Notes under the pieces: generated by a model
Database searches by the model: none
Told to the model about the DNA's origin: nothing
Seen by the model: only the letters and a program-made list of their open reading frames with translations
Made by a program: the position numbers and the translations under genes
Part shown: piece by piece, positions 24,459 through 35,919 of the stretch
Numbering within the stretch: position 1 is the first letter of the stretch
How the letters are laid out: every line of letters begins with the position of its first letter
Assembly (NCBI GenBank): GCA_963422465.1
Contig: OY730172.1
Coordinates: forward strand, 1,922,001-1,986,000
DNA from: Lichina pygmaea
Taxonomy: Eukaryota; Ascomycota; Lichinomycetes; Lichinales; Lichinaceae
DNA length: 64,000 nt
Direction: 5' to 3'

Positions 24459-25019
24459 TACCAGAAACCTCCCACTAGCCCCGTCCTATGGAGGCGTGTC
24501 CGACAGTTCTAGCAACTAATCAGCTTCACAAGATTATAGTTCCACGCTACAGCGACTAAACAAGAATCTAACCGGCTTCTTTGATTCCCCTACTTCTGCT
24601 CTATGACACCTGAGATCATAGACTTCTCTAAGTTTTTTGTGGTGGTGCTGAGAAGCCGTTGTGCTGGAACACTGAAACCTTGGGGAGATGGTGGTACGGG
24701 CGTTGCGGCTGACTAACCGTCAGTTTGCTGAGTCATATTGTGGCAACTCGATGCTGCTTAGGTAAGCTAAGAACTTCTTCCGGCCCTCCCCCTTTTCACG
24801 CACATTTGTCATCAAATCCTCGACAACTCAGCACGACGAGGAGCATCACTATTAGGTATCGTACAGGTAGTACTACCACCACAAGTAGTAACAGCAGTAC
24901 CCAGCAGCAGTAGCAGCAGCAGCAGTAGCAGCAGCATCAGTATCACCAAGACTACCCTAAGACCATCAACACTACTACCAGCACTCGTACTAACGCCAGT
25001 GGTAATCCGCAGTCAGTAC

Positions 25020-25211
25020 TGTTGGAGTTGAGCGATCTGCAACGTCATACCACATGACTTACGGAAGGGCGCTAACCCTAGATTGGGAAGAAGGGTGTTC
25101 TCATTTTTCATTATAGACAAATGTCTGAGTACATCCTATTGAATACAAGATCCTATTGTCTTCTAAGTGCCTTGTCATTCTGAAGTGTCACCAACACTGA
25201 TTATCCCAACA
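25020..25211 (+). repeat. Copia 5' LTR (192 bp)
   Basis: TG...CA-bounded repeat of 192 bp. It pairs with the 3' LTR at 42777-42895 plus 45030-45102, also 192 bp once the DNA transposon is removed. The two LTRs differ at about eleven positions, about eight of them CG versus TG or CA. Confidence 0.95.
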
Positions 25212-25375
25212 GGTTATAAGCCCGGGAATTCTGCTGACAAGGTTGAATCAACTGTGAAGAAGTCAAAGAAGAAGAGGAGAAGAAGAGCCTAGAGGAAAAG
25301 GCTGCAAAGAAGGGCCTAGAGGAAAAGGCCATAAGGAAGGGCTAGCCACGACGTTAGCAGAAGGCAAGCCAATAG

Positions 25376-26894
25376 GATGGAAGACAAGAAGGAACAGGGC
25401 AGGAAGGTCCTGCTCCGGGGCCCAGAGAACTATGAAGACTGGGCACAAGTTATCAGGATGCGGCTATTGGCTGCAAGAGTCTGGCACACCGTCCTTGTAG
25501 AGCCAGAAGAGTCAGAGATGAAGCCTGCCCAAACATCAGCAACAGGATCCAAAGATCAACAGATTGAGGCCACAAAGGAGTGGCAGGATATCAAGGCAGA
25601 AGAAGGAAAGGCAGCAGACATCATACTGTTGTCAATCAGTGAATAGCAGCAAAAGCACGTCTGACAGATCAAGCACCCCTACCACATCTGGAAGACCCTG
25701 AAAGGGATCCACAAACAGCTGAACAACAAGAAGCTGCACAACATGATAGTACAGCTGTTTTCAAAGGACCTCAGCCGAAAAATCAAAGAGAGAGGGTTGA
25801 GGATCTGTGTGCTCAATGCTGAAATAGAGAGCTACGACTTGACACTGAAACTGCCTGAAAAGACATTAGTGATCCTGCTCCTAGAGTCGTTGACACCAGA
25901 ATACAACACCATGAAGAAGATCCTTATAACAACAGATCAGATCAACAAACTGGACAAGGTCCTGCAGAAGTTAGCAGGAGAAGAGGCATGGATTGTCAAG
26001 GGAGAAGTGGAGCAGGCACTGGCTGTCTGTAAAGAGGGCAAAGGATGGAGCAAGGGCTGACAAGACAGAAAGGACATGAAGTGCTTCTGGTGTGACTGGA
26101 CAGGGCACAGGAAGTCTGAGTGTTTTGCGACGTGGTCAGCAGATAGAACCCCATTGGAGGACAAACCCCTGGTGAAACCCAGGAAGAGAGGGGAGAAGGC
26201 AAGAGTGGCAATGTGCCAGGAGGATGAGGAAGGAGAGGAGACCTACCTCACTTGCTTTGTACCAGAGCTGGCAATCAGGGAACCACGGACAAGTGATTGG
26301 ATTGTTGACAGTGGTGTGATCCAACACATGAGCTGGGATCACAGGTTATTTGTTAAGTTGAAACCCCTAGGCAGCCACCTGTCAGTAGCCAACAGAGACA
26401 GGCTCGTGATCAAAGGTGTAGGAACTGTACAGACCTGGTTCAACCAGCAGAGTGGTGTTGCGACTATCACAGAAGTGCTGTACATACCTGGATTGACTGC
26501 CAACTTGATGTCAGTTTCAGATCTGGACAAGAAGGGGTTTGAGACAACAAGAAAGAATGGGGAGATAGCCATAATGAAGAATGGCAGAAGAAGGGTAACG
26601 GCCAGAAGAGAAAAGGGCATGTACCACTTGAAGACAAATGGCGAGGTAGTCCTTGTGACAGGACAGGAGAGCCTGACCAGTGGGGCAGGACAGGAGAGTC
26701 CTGCAGACACAAAGAAGACCTGGCACTGGAGGCTAGGGCACGCGAGCAAGACTGTCATGAAGAGGGCAGCACTTACTGGCAAACTTGAAAGGTTTGAGTA
26801 TGATAAAGAGGAAGTTGAGAACTGTGAGGACTGCATATTAGCCAAGATGCAGAAGACTCTCCAGAAGAAGACTGAAGCAACAACAGAGAGAAAG
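25376..26894 (+). pseudogene. Copia gag, CCHC knuckle, protease and pre-integrase
   Basis: Translation gives gag (MEDKKEQGRKVLLRGPENYE...), then after two stops a segment ending IVKGEVEQALAVCKEGKG, then CFWCDWTGHRKSEC (CCHC knuckle, about 26080-26121). The protease region has DWIVDSG (about 26296-26316), and the GAG-pre-integrase motif includes WHWRLGHASKTVMKR and CEDCILAKMQ (26718-26850). Stops occur after LLSISE, after QQKHV and after EGKG; the latter two are TGA where Arg (CGA) would fit. The frame is cut at 26894 by the first gypsy element and resumes at 33396. Confidence 0.9.
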
Positions 26895-27517
26895 TGTTAC
26901 GACCCAGGAGGAACACAGTCTTTATATACTCACAGAAAGCAGCAGACAGGATACTGGACGGAAGTACCAGACAGCGTGGCACGGGAACCAGTCACGTGAC
27001 CGGCGAGACAAACCAGGGGGTGCTTGCCGCAGCATGCATATACGTGAGCAGAGTGAGCAGAGCTCACCCAGCTCACCGCAGCGTGCATGAAAAGTGAGCA
27101 AAGTGAGCAGAGCTCACCCAGCTCACCGCAGCGTGCATGAACAAGTGAGCAAAGTGAGCAGAGCTCACCCAGCTCGCTGCAGCGTGCATGAACTGTGAGC
27201 AAAGTCAGCAGAGCTCACCGATCTCACCGAGTGAGTAAAGTGAGCAGAGCTCACTGTGCTCACGAACTGAGCACTATATAGTCCAGCGATAGTTCCCTTA
27301 TGGAACAATTGTCTTCAACTCATGTTGTGATCCAGACAACTAGATCTACTTCAATACAATCCTTTTGTACGAAGCCGTTGATCAGGTGTCACCACCACCA
27401 CATGCCACCAAACCCCTTCGCACTCCTTGACACTCCTCTCCTGCGAGAACCAACCTGTCTTCCGCCTCTTGCCCTAATCCTATACTCGGATAGGACAGTA
27501 CGGTACAGACCGCAACA
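26895..27517 (+). repeat. Gypsy copy 1, 5' LTR (623 bp) with internal minisatellite
   Basis: Begins TGTTACGACCC and ends CCGCAACA. It contains four degenerate ~50-bp units built around GTGAGCAGAGCTCAC, each ending GCAGCGTGCATGAA (about 27041-27260), followed by ACTATATAGTCC, a probable TATA element at about 27272-27283. Three further LTRs of the same family are in this window. Confidence 0.95.
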
Positions 27518-27535
27518 CTTTGAAGACCCTCAAGA

Positions 27536-28363
27536 ATGAGTACCTCAGGAGCAACCAATCCCAACTTCCCAGATGGAAAGATTAGTGTCGCCAAGCCAGA
27601 CCTGTTCTACGGCGAAAGAAACAAGGTCAACGACTGGCTTATACAACTCCAAGTCTACTTTCAATTCCAACCAGAGACGAAGCTGCCTAAGGAAAAGTGA
27701 TCCCTCTTTGCAACCACTTACATGAGAGGTAATGCTTATTGATGGATCAAGCCCTACATCAACAAACATCTCTCAGGAAACAGAGACCACGACGGCACAA
27801 CAGAATGGATGATAAAATAGACGTGATTCAAGGACAAGATCAAAAGGATCCTTGGACTATCTAACAAAGACAAAGTGGCTATACGAATGATCCAGCACAT
27901 CAAACAATAACGCTCAGCTGCAGAGTATACCACGCAGTTCAAGCAATACTCAGTACTGACTGACTGGGACAACAACACCCTGATGGTCATGTACTGACGT
28001 GGACTCAAGGAAAACATGAAGAATGAAATCACCTTTGATGGACAAGTGGTCAACACACTGGACAAACTCATCGCACAAGCAATCAACATCGATAACAAGC
28101 TATTTGAGCGAGCGATGGAGAAATGCCATGACAGAGGATACAGCCACCCCGCATGGCATGTGAGCAACCACTACAAGCCGCCTAACAAGGCACCGCCACA
28201 TGACCCATATGGCTATGCACCTATGGAACTGGATGCAGTCCACCACAAGGGAAGGCTCACAAAGGGAAGAAACAACAAAAAGGGGAAAGCACTGAAGTGC
28301 TATACCTGTGGCAAGCTAGGTCACATGGTGAAAGACTGTTGTTTAAAGAACAAGGTGCACTGA
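27536..28363 (+). pseudogene. Gypsy copy 1 gag
   Basis: Starts at an ATG 18 bp after the LTR (MSTSGATNPNFPDGKISVAK). It contains the retrotransposon gag region (FKDKIKRILGL..., YTTQFKQYSVLTDW) and ends with the CCHC knuckle CYTCGKLGHMVKDC. Several in-frame TGA/TAA codons interrupt it, for example at 27700, near 27740 and near 27994. At several of these, copy 2 reads CAA or TGG. No intact product is possible. Confidence 0.9.
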
Positions 28364-28616
28364 CAGCAACTTAATACGCTCGACGGAGACTGGAATGTCA
28401 TCGAGCCAGAGGACCCACCAGGAGAGGCTCAGCTATCCCTCGAACAATGGGATAACTACAATCAGACATTGGAAGCAGCCCACCAACTGGCAACATCAGG
28501 AGGCAAGGACCTACCAGAACAGACAGGTCAGGACAAGGGACAGGAGCCCTTAACCACCTCTGATAGGGACTGAGACAAACCCACGTCTATCAAAGAAGAA
28601 ATACTACAAGGAAGCT

Positions 28617-31600
28617 ATGCTTACAGCATGGACCCACGAAATCTACGGCACGGCAAACTACAGTGGAGGTTTTGCACAAAGCACTACTGCACCTACTACG
28701 AACAACTACAAAGGTACGGAGGACATTCACCCTACCACGCCACCTGCCACAAGCATTGGGTCAATTGCGAGAAGGATGCGTGTGAGATCCATCTTTGGGA
28801 CAAACACCAACACACCGCATTCCCCGGGCACACACATGATTGGCACGAACACCTCATGTTCCTACAGCAAGGTAACAACCACAACTGCTACGTCAACAAT
28901 TGGCAGTACTGCCTCAAGCCTGGATGTGGCAAGCATCAGCAAGACAAATTCATGAACAGATTCCTCAGAACTGATGGGAATGGCTAGACCCATTGCCCAG
29001 TCAGTGGAAAGACACTTCAATCAGGAAAAAACTGAACTCCCTTGTCAAGGGGTGACATCGGGAGCTCAACAACATGACCCCTAGCAACACAAAGCACCTG
29101 TGATTGCCTGTGTCACTACACGCCAACACGCCAGTACAGACATACGCACTTGTTGACTCTGGAGCCAGCGGGAACTACATCTCAAGACAACTTTACAACA
29201 CCCTTGGCACTGGAAGGAGACGCAAGCAGTAGCTCTATCAGCTCGCGATAGCAAATGGACAGACAGAGCTAGTCTGCCATGAGATGCAGCCAATGGAAAT
29301 GGTTACTGGACACTATGCTGAAAGGATCCACCTTGATATTGTCAAGTTAGCCACTCAGGATATCTATTTGGGGATGCCTTGGCTAAAGAAGCACAACCCA
29401 GTTGTTAACTGGAGGACAGGAGTACTCATGTTTAGGAACTGCACTAACAACACAGCTTGGACCTGTTACCAGCCGCAGAAGGCGTGGACAGATGAGGGAA
29501 GGAGTCCTCAGTGGAACCTCACTGACAGAAAGGATGACTTTCAAGAGAAGAGGTCTGCCTTGACAGGCACACCCCGGAACCAGGTGGCCAAACAGTCAGA
29601 GATGAAGAGAGAGGAAGTTGTTAACCTTCTGTAGATCCCTGAAGAGTACTGACCTGGGTATGATAACCTCTTTCAGGAAGAGACAACAACAGCAGTGTTG
29701 CCTAAGCACCAACCTTGGGATCATGAGATCAAGTTGCAACCAGGGATGGAGCCAGGATTTGGACCAATTTACCAGTTATCAGAGAAAGAGCTCCAAGTAC
29801 TTCGCGAGTACCTGGAGGAAAACCTGAAAAAGGGTTTCATTCAAGAATCTCAATCGCCAGCAGGATACCCAATACTATTTGCACCAAAGAAAGACAGAAG
29901 TCTTCAACTTTGTGTGGATTACAGGAAACTCAACAACATTACCATCAAGAACTGATATCCGTTGCCAAATGTGAACAAATTGCGAGACAGGATCAGCCAA
30001 GCTACAATCTTTACCAAGCTGGACTTGAAAGGAGCATACAACCTGATACGTATGAAAAAAGGAGAAGAATGGAAGACAGTCTTCAGAACCTGATATAGAC
30101 ACTACGAGTATCTGGTTATGCTATTCAGACTCACGAACACACCAGCAACATGTCAAGCATTGATCAATAACATCATCAGAGCACACCTGGACCAAACAGC
30201 TATCACCTACCTGGACAACATTCTTGTCTACTCGAACACGCAACAGGAACATACCAAACATGTGAAGGATGTTCTACGATGCCTACAAGAGGCAGGGCTC
30301 AAGCTCAACCCAAAGAAATGTGAGTTCAACAAACCGGAAGTTGAATTCCTCAGATACATCATAGGGATTGAAGAGATCAAGATTGACTCTGAGAAAATCA
30401 AAGCAATTTAGCAATGGCCAACACTGACATCAGTTAAGGAAGTACAAGCCTTCCTAGGATTTGCCAACTTCAACTGACAGTTCATTAAGAACTACTCACA
30501 GATGGCAACACCACTGACAGAACTCACAAAGAAGGACGTGGAGTACTGGTGGATGGAGAGACAACAAAAAGTATTCCAACAGCTCAAGGACACTTGCGCC
30601 AAGGAACCAGTTCTCCTCAACTTCAAGACAGGCCAACCAACATGAATCAAGACAGACACTTCAGATCAGGCAGTGGGAGCATGTCTATGCTAACAGGCAG
30701 ATGGCAAGTGGCACCCAGTTGTCTACTACTCACAAAAAATGACACAAGCAGAACAAAACTATGATATCCACAACAAAGAGCTACTGGCAGTCGTCAACGC
30801 ACTCGAACACTGGAGAGTGTACACGGAAAGCAGTTCTGAACTCACTGTTCTCACAGACCACAAAAATCTGACAACGTTCACGATAACCAAGAAGCTGAAC
30901 AGATGGCAAGTCAGATAGGCTGAACTCCTAGGGCAACACAAGTTCAAGATCTTGTACACCCCTGGATGAGACAATGGGAGAGTAGACACACTAAGCTGAC
31001 AAAAAGACTATATGGAAGATGATGAACACCAAGGAATAATCTTACAGCAGGACCAGCAAGGAAACCTGGTGCCTCAACCACAGATCAACAAGCTTACGGC
31101 AGAAGACACTGAAGAACTAATAAGGAACTACCACAATAATCCAGCACATGGTCACCCAGAAATCTCCAAGACTACAGACCTTATCCAACAGGCAGAGAAC
31201 AATGTTATTAACCTCTGACAACATGTCACAAACTACATTAGCAAGTGTCTACTATGCCAGAAAAACAAACATGGAAGACATAAGCTATATGGAGAAGGAC
31301 ATCCGAACACAATACCGAGAGGTCTGTGGGAAGACGTGTCAATAGACTTCATCACAAAGCTACCCAAGTCTAAAGACCCAGTCACAGGAATCACCTACGA
31401 CTTGATTATGGTGATAGTGGACAGATTCACAAAATATCTAATAGCAGTACTATTCAAGGAGACCCACACAGCAGAACAGTTGGGACACCTTTTACTGGAC
31501 AGATTGGTCAGAGACCACGGAGTTCTGATCACGATTATTACAGACAGAGACAAACTCTTCACATCCAACTACTGGAAGACAATCAGTGCAGCCATGGGAA

Positions 31601-32373
31601 CAAAACCCAAAATGTCTACGGCCTATCACCCACGAACTGACAGCCAGACAGAGTGAGCAAACCAAGTCCTGGAGACTTACTTACAGCATTACATCAACCA
31701 GACCCACAGCAATTGGGTACAGTTATTACTGGTGGCACAGCTGGTAATCAACCAGCACAGATCAGACTCAACAAAGGAATCACCATTTTTTGCCAGTTTT
31801 GGATAACATGCGAACATCAGGATACTAAGCAGAGCTTCACCAAACACAGAGAAAGCACTCCAACATGACAAGCTCCTACGACAAACACACACGATGATGA
31901 GGCACTACCTTCAAGAGACCTCAGAAAGAATACAACATCAAATAGACAAGAAATCAAAAATGGCACCTCAGCTAAAGAAGGGGGATAAAGTCTACCTCCT
32001 CACAAGAAATTGGAAAACAAAGAAACCAAAGACAAAGAAACTTGACAACATCAAGGTCAGACTATTTTCAGTCAAAGAAAAAACAGGACCAGTCAACGTC
32101 AAGATACAACTACCAAGGGATGCCAGAGTCCATCCAAATTTTCATATATTGATGATTGAACCAGCCGACCAGAGCACACCCTTGCAGGAAACATTCCATT
32201 ATCAACCTGAAGAAGAACAAGAGTTCAAAGTTGAACAGATCCTGGCTAGAAAAGGTCAGCAATACCTTGTCAAGTGGAAAGGATACCCAGACTCAGAAAA
32301 TACCTGGGAACCACTCAAGAACCTCGTGAACTGCCAGCTTCTTCTGCGACAGTTTCAGCAGGAGCAGGACTGA
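28617..32373 (+). pseudogene. Gypsy copy 1 pol: protease, RT, RNase H, integrase, chromodomain
   Basis: The segments in order are protease VDSGASGNYISRQL (about 29152), RT with [15 protein letters not shown] (about 29908) and TYLDNILVYS (30208), RNase H-type segments ([15 protein letters not shown], about 30770), integrase VSIDFITKLPKS...IVDRFTKYLIAV...TAYHPRTDSQTE (31336-31656), and a chromodomain ILARKGQQYLVKWKGYPDSENTWEPL (about 32240-32320). The chromodomain is expected to direct integration to heterochromatin. Several stops break the frame, mostly TGA where Arg is expected (NRYPLP, LSRQK, LRQHV contexts). The second catalytic Asp of the RT YLDD box is Asn. Confidence 0.92.
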
Positions 32374-32454
32374 ACAGCTCGGCCTGCAAGAGGGATGTGT
32401 CAATAACTGATCAAGTCAAATCCTCGCCATCCGACTCCATCTCTTTCACCAAGC

Positions 32455-32815
32455 ACTGAAGCTTCTGCTTTGCACAGACCTCGGCACCCTCCAACACCTT
32501 TCACTTCCAAGACAGACAAGCCTGCACTGTGGCAAGTTGTTCAAAGAGTGTGTTGCGTGTTGCCTTGTCAGCGGCCACATCCTCACAGAGGTTGTCCCGG
32601 GACATGTTCAGAGATTCCCAGAACACAGAGACACAAGACCTTCCGCACCAAGTGCACGCAGCATATTTCAACTTATCGTCTTCTCCCGGCATCTGGAAGC
32701 ATGGACAACCACGGAGAACACAAAAGTCGCAGGGCGTACGCGAAACAAAACTCTGATCACGGATTTGAGCAGTAAGCTGAGTTCGGCTAACAGTCACACG
32801 TGACTTTGGAGGTAT
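32455..32815 (-). pseudogene. Antisense Cys-rich ORF of gypsy copy 1 (degraded)
   Basis: The counterpart of the intact antisense ORF at 39714-40118. Most of it can be read (TPCDFCVLRGCPCF, GEDDKLKYAACTWCGRSC), but one zinc-ligand-type Cys is Tyr and the frame meets a TAG at TGG/CGA-type sites near 32501. Almost every difference from copy 2 is a CG in copy 2 and a TG or CA here. Confidence 0.7.
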
Positions 32816-32858
32816 GACCAGATTTCATCAAGATGATGAAAGATGGAGAGGAGGATAG

Positions 32859-33395
32859 TGTTACGACCCAGGAGGAACACAGTCTTTATATACTCACAGA
32901 AAGCAGCAGACAGGATACTGGACAGAAGTACCAGACAGCATGGCACGGGAACCAGTCACGTGACCAGCGAGACAAACCAGGGGGTGCTCACCGCAGCGTG
33001 CATGAAAAGTGAGCAAAGTGAGCAGAGCTCACCCAGCTCGCCACAGTGTGCATGAAAAGTGAGCAAAGTGAGCAGAGCTCACCCAGCTTGCCGCAGTGTG
33101 CATGAACTGTGAGCAAAGTGAGCAGAGCTCACTGTGCTCACGAACTGAGCACTATATAGTCTGGCGATAGTTCCCCTATGGAACAATCATCTTCAACTCA
33201 TGTTGTGATCCAGACAACTAGATCTACTTCAATACAATCCTTTTGTACGAAGCTGTTGATCAGGTGTCACCACCACCACATTCCACCAAACCCCTTCGCA
33301 CTCCTTGACACTCCTCTCCTGCGAGAACCAACCCACCTTCCACCTCTCACCCTAATCCTATACTCGGATAGGACAGTACGGTACAGACCGCAACA
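32859..33395 (+). repeat. Gypsy copy 1, 3' LTR (537 bp)
   Basis: Same ends as the other three LTRs but 86 bp shorter than its partner, because the ~50-bp GTGAGC...GCATGAA units are reduced to two plus a terminal part (about 33003-33140). It is preceded by a purine-rich tract (AGATGGAGAGGAGGATAG). Confidence 0.95.
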
Positions 33396-34190
33396 GAAAG
33401 CTCAAACTGGTGCACACAGATGTGTGCAGACCTCTCCAGGATGAAGGGTATAACAGATCACAGTACCTGTTGACAATAATTGATGACTGGACCTGTATGA
33501 CATGGGTTTACCCCATGAAGCTCTGGAGTGAGCTACCAGTTGCTTTTGGCAGCTGGAAAGCCATGGTGGAACAGGAATCTGGTGAGAAGCTGTGCAGGAT
33601 ACAGTGTGACAATGCCAAAGAATACATCAGTCAGTACTTGAAGTGTCTGAAGCTGGAAGGAGTAAGAAAAGAACCCACTGTGCCATACAACCCACAGCAA
33701 AACAGGGTTGCCAAGCAGTATAACTGAACAATTATCAGTCGGGTGAAAGTGATGTTGGCGGACACAGAGCTGCCAATACAGCTGTGGCCTGTAGCAGCCC
33801 AGATGTCAGTGTATCTGGACAACAAGCTGCCACACAGAGACAGGAAGAACTTGCCGGAAGGAGAATGGACAGGACAGACTGTCAACACAGGCCATCTGAG
33901 AGTCTTTGGGTGTGTCACATACATGCATATACTGAAGGAGAAGAGGAAGAAGTTAGATCAATTGGCCTGGAAAGGAGTAATGGTGGGGTACCGGGGTAAT
34001 CACATTTACCTTGTATGGAACCTGGAGACAAAGAAGATTGCAGCTGCAGTGTCTGTGCAATTCATAGAAGAGGTTGTCAGACAACAAGCACAGGTGTGAC
34101 CTAAGGAGAAGGTCAGCATTAAGGGGGGGTGGCCACGGGTCACCTCAGTGCCCAAGCAAACCAGGACAGAGAGACAGGTGCAAGGTGTAC
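33396..34190 (+). pseudogene. Copia integrase segment between the two gypsy insertions
   Basis: Continues the copia frame after gypsy copy 1: LVHTDVCRPL, then YLLTIIDDWTCMTWVYPMK, then IQCDNAKEYIS and VPYNPQQNRVAKQYN, a TGA, then TIISRVKVMLADTELPIQLW and LRVFGCVTYMHI. This is the copia integrase core with its C-terminal extension. Copia integrases normally have D,D and E residues at TDV, DN(A/G)xE and QNGVAE; here the last reads QNRVAK, so the catalytic Glu is lost. The copia frame stops at CTGGT, where gypsy copy 2 entered. Confidence 0.9.
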
Positions 34191-34195
34191 CTGGT

Positions 34196-34820
34196 TGTTA
34201 CAACCCAGGAGGAACACAGTCTTTATATACTCACAGAAAGCAGTAGACAGGATCCTGGACAGAAGTACCAGACAGCGTGACACAGAAACCAGTTACATGA
34301 CCGGTGAGACAAACCAGGGGGTGCTTGCCACAGCATGCATATACGTGAGCAGAGTGAGCAGAGCTCACCCAGCTCACCGCAGCGTGCATGAAAAGTGAGC
34401 AAAGTGAGCAGAGCTCACCCAGCTCACCGCAGCGTGCATGAACAAGTGAGCAAAGTGAGCAGAGCTCACCCAGCTTGCTGCAGCGTGCATGAACTGTGAG
34501 CAAAGTCAGCAGAGCTCACCGATCTCACCGAGTGAGCAAAGTGAGCAGAGCTCACTGTGCTCACAAACTGAGCACTATATAGTCCAGCAATAGTTCCCTT
34601 ATGGAACAATTGTCTTCAACTCATGTTGTGATCCAGACAACTAGATCTACTTCAATACAATCCTTTTTGTATAAAGCTATTGATCAGGTGTCACCACCAC
34701 CACATTCCACCAAACCCCTTCACACTCCTTGACACTCCTCTCCTGCAAGAACCAAACTGCCTTCCACATCTCACCCTTAATCCTATACTTGGTTAGGACA
34801 GCATAGTACAGACTACAACA
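34196..34820 (+). repeat. Gypsy copy 2, 5' LTR (625 bp)
   Basis: Begins TGTTACAACCC and ends CTACAACA, with the four-unit GTGAGC minisatellite at about 34343-34560 and ACTATATAGTCC near 34573. The first line and the end carry transitions relative to the 3' LTR (40162-40786). Confidence 0.95.
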
Positions 34821-34838
34821 CTTTGAAGACCCTCAAGG

Positions 34839-35666
34839 ATGAGTACCTCAGGAGCAACCAACCCCAACTTCCCAGATGGAAAGATTAGCGTCACCAAGCC
34901 AGACCTGTTCTACAGTGAAAGAAACAAGATCAACGACTGGCTTATACAACTCCAAGTCTACTTTCAATTCTAACCAGAGACAAAGCTGCCTAAGGAGAAG
35001 TGGCCCCTCTTCGCAACCACTTACATGAGAGGCAATGCTTATTGATAGATCAAGCCCTACGTCAACAAACATCTCTCAGGAAACAGATACCACGATAGTA
35101 TGTCAGAATAGATGACAAAATAGACATGATTCAAGGATAAGATCAAAAGGATCCTTGGACTATCTAACAAAGACAAAGTGGCTATACGAATGATCCAGCA
35201 CATCAAACAACAACACTCAGCCGCAGAGTACACTACACAGTTCAAACAATACTCAGTACTGACTGACTGGGACAACAACGCCCTGATAGTCATGTACCAA
35301 CATGGACTCAAGGAAAACATGAAGGATGAAATCACCTTCAACAGACAAGTGGTTGACACACTGGACAAACTCATCGCACAAGCAATCAACATCAACAACA
35401 AATTATTCAAGCAAGTGATGGAGAAACACCACAACAGAGGATACAGCTACCCTGCATGGCATGTGAGCAACCACTACAAGCTGCCTAACAAGACACTGCC
35501 ACATGACCTATATGGCTATGCACCCATAGAACTGGATGCAGTCCACCACAAGGGAAGGTTCACGAAGGGAAGGAACAACAAGAAGGGGAAAGCACTGAAG
35601 TGCTATACCTGTGGCAAGCTAGGCCACATGGTGAGAGACTGTTGTTCAAAGAACAAGGTGCACTGA
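34839..35666 (+). pseudogene. Gypsy copy 2 gag
   Basis: Same start as copy 1 gag (ATG 18 bp after the LTR). The 3' part is open for 162 codons (35178-35666), reading MAIRMIQHIKQQHSAAEYTTQF... to the CCHC knuckle CYTCGKLGHMVRDC. The 5' part has stops at the TYMRGNAY-WIKPYVNK region and nearby. Copy 2 keeps Gln codons where copy 1 has TGA or TAA. Confidence 0.88.
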
Positions 35667-35919
35667 CAGCAACTAAATACACTTGACGGAGACTGGAATG
35701 TCATCAAGCCAGAGAACCCACCAGGAGAGGCTCAGCTATCCCTCAAACAATAGGATAACTACAATCAGATATTGGAAGCAGTCCACCAACTGGCAACATC
35801 AGGAGGCAAGGACCTACCAGAACAGACAGGTCAGGACAAGGGACAGGAGCCCTTAACCACCTCTGATAGGGACTGAGACAAACCCACGTCTATCAAAGAA
35901 GAAATACCACAAGGAAGCT

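Larger units (their letters stand above)
26895..33395 (+). mobile_element. Ty3/gypsy chromovirus, copy 1 (inside copia)
   Basis: A 6501-bp element flanked by the duplication GAAAG (26890-26894 and 33396-33400), which interrupts the copia reading frame. It has LTRs of 623 and 537 bp. Between them lie gag with a CCHC knuckle, protease, RT, RNase H, integrase and a C-terminal chromodomain, then a short antisense ORF relic, then a purine-rich tract before the 3' LTR. It shares its whole structure with copy 2 at 34196-40786. Multiple in-frame stops make it defective. Confidence 0.95.

Noticed and set aside
27043-27260. Regularly spaced ~50-bp repeats resembling a CRISPR array
   Set aside because: They are adjoining minisatellite units without unique spacers, inside an LTR of a eukaryotic retrotransposon.
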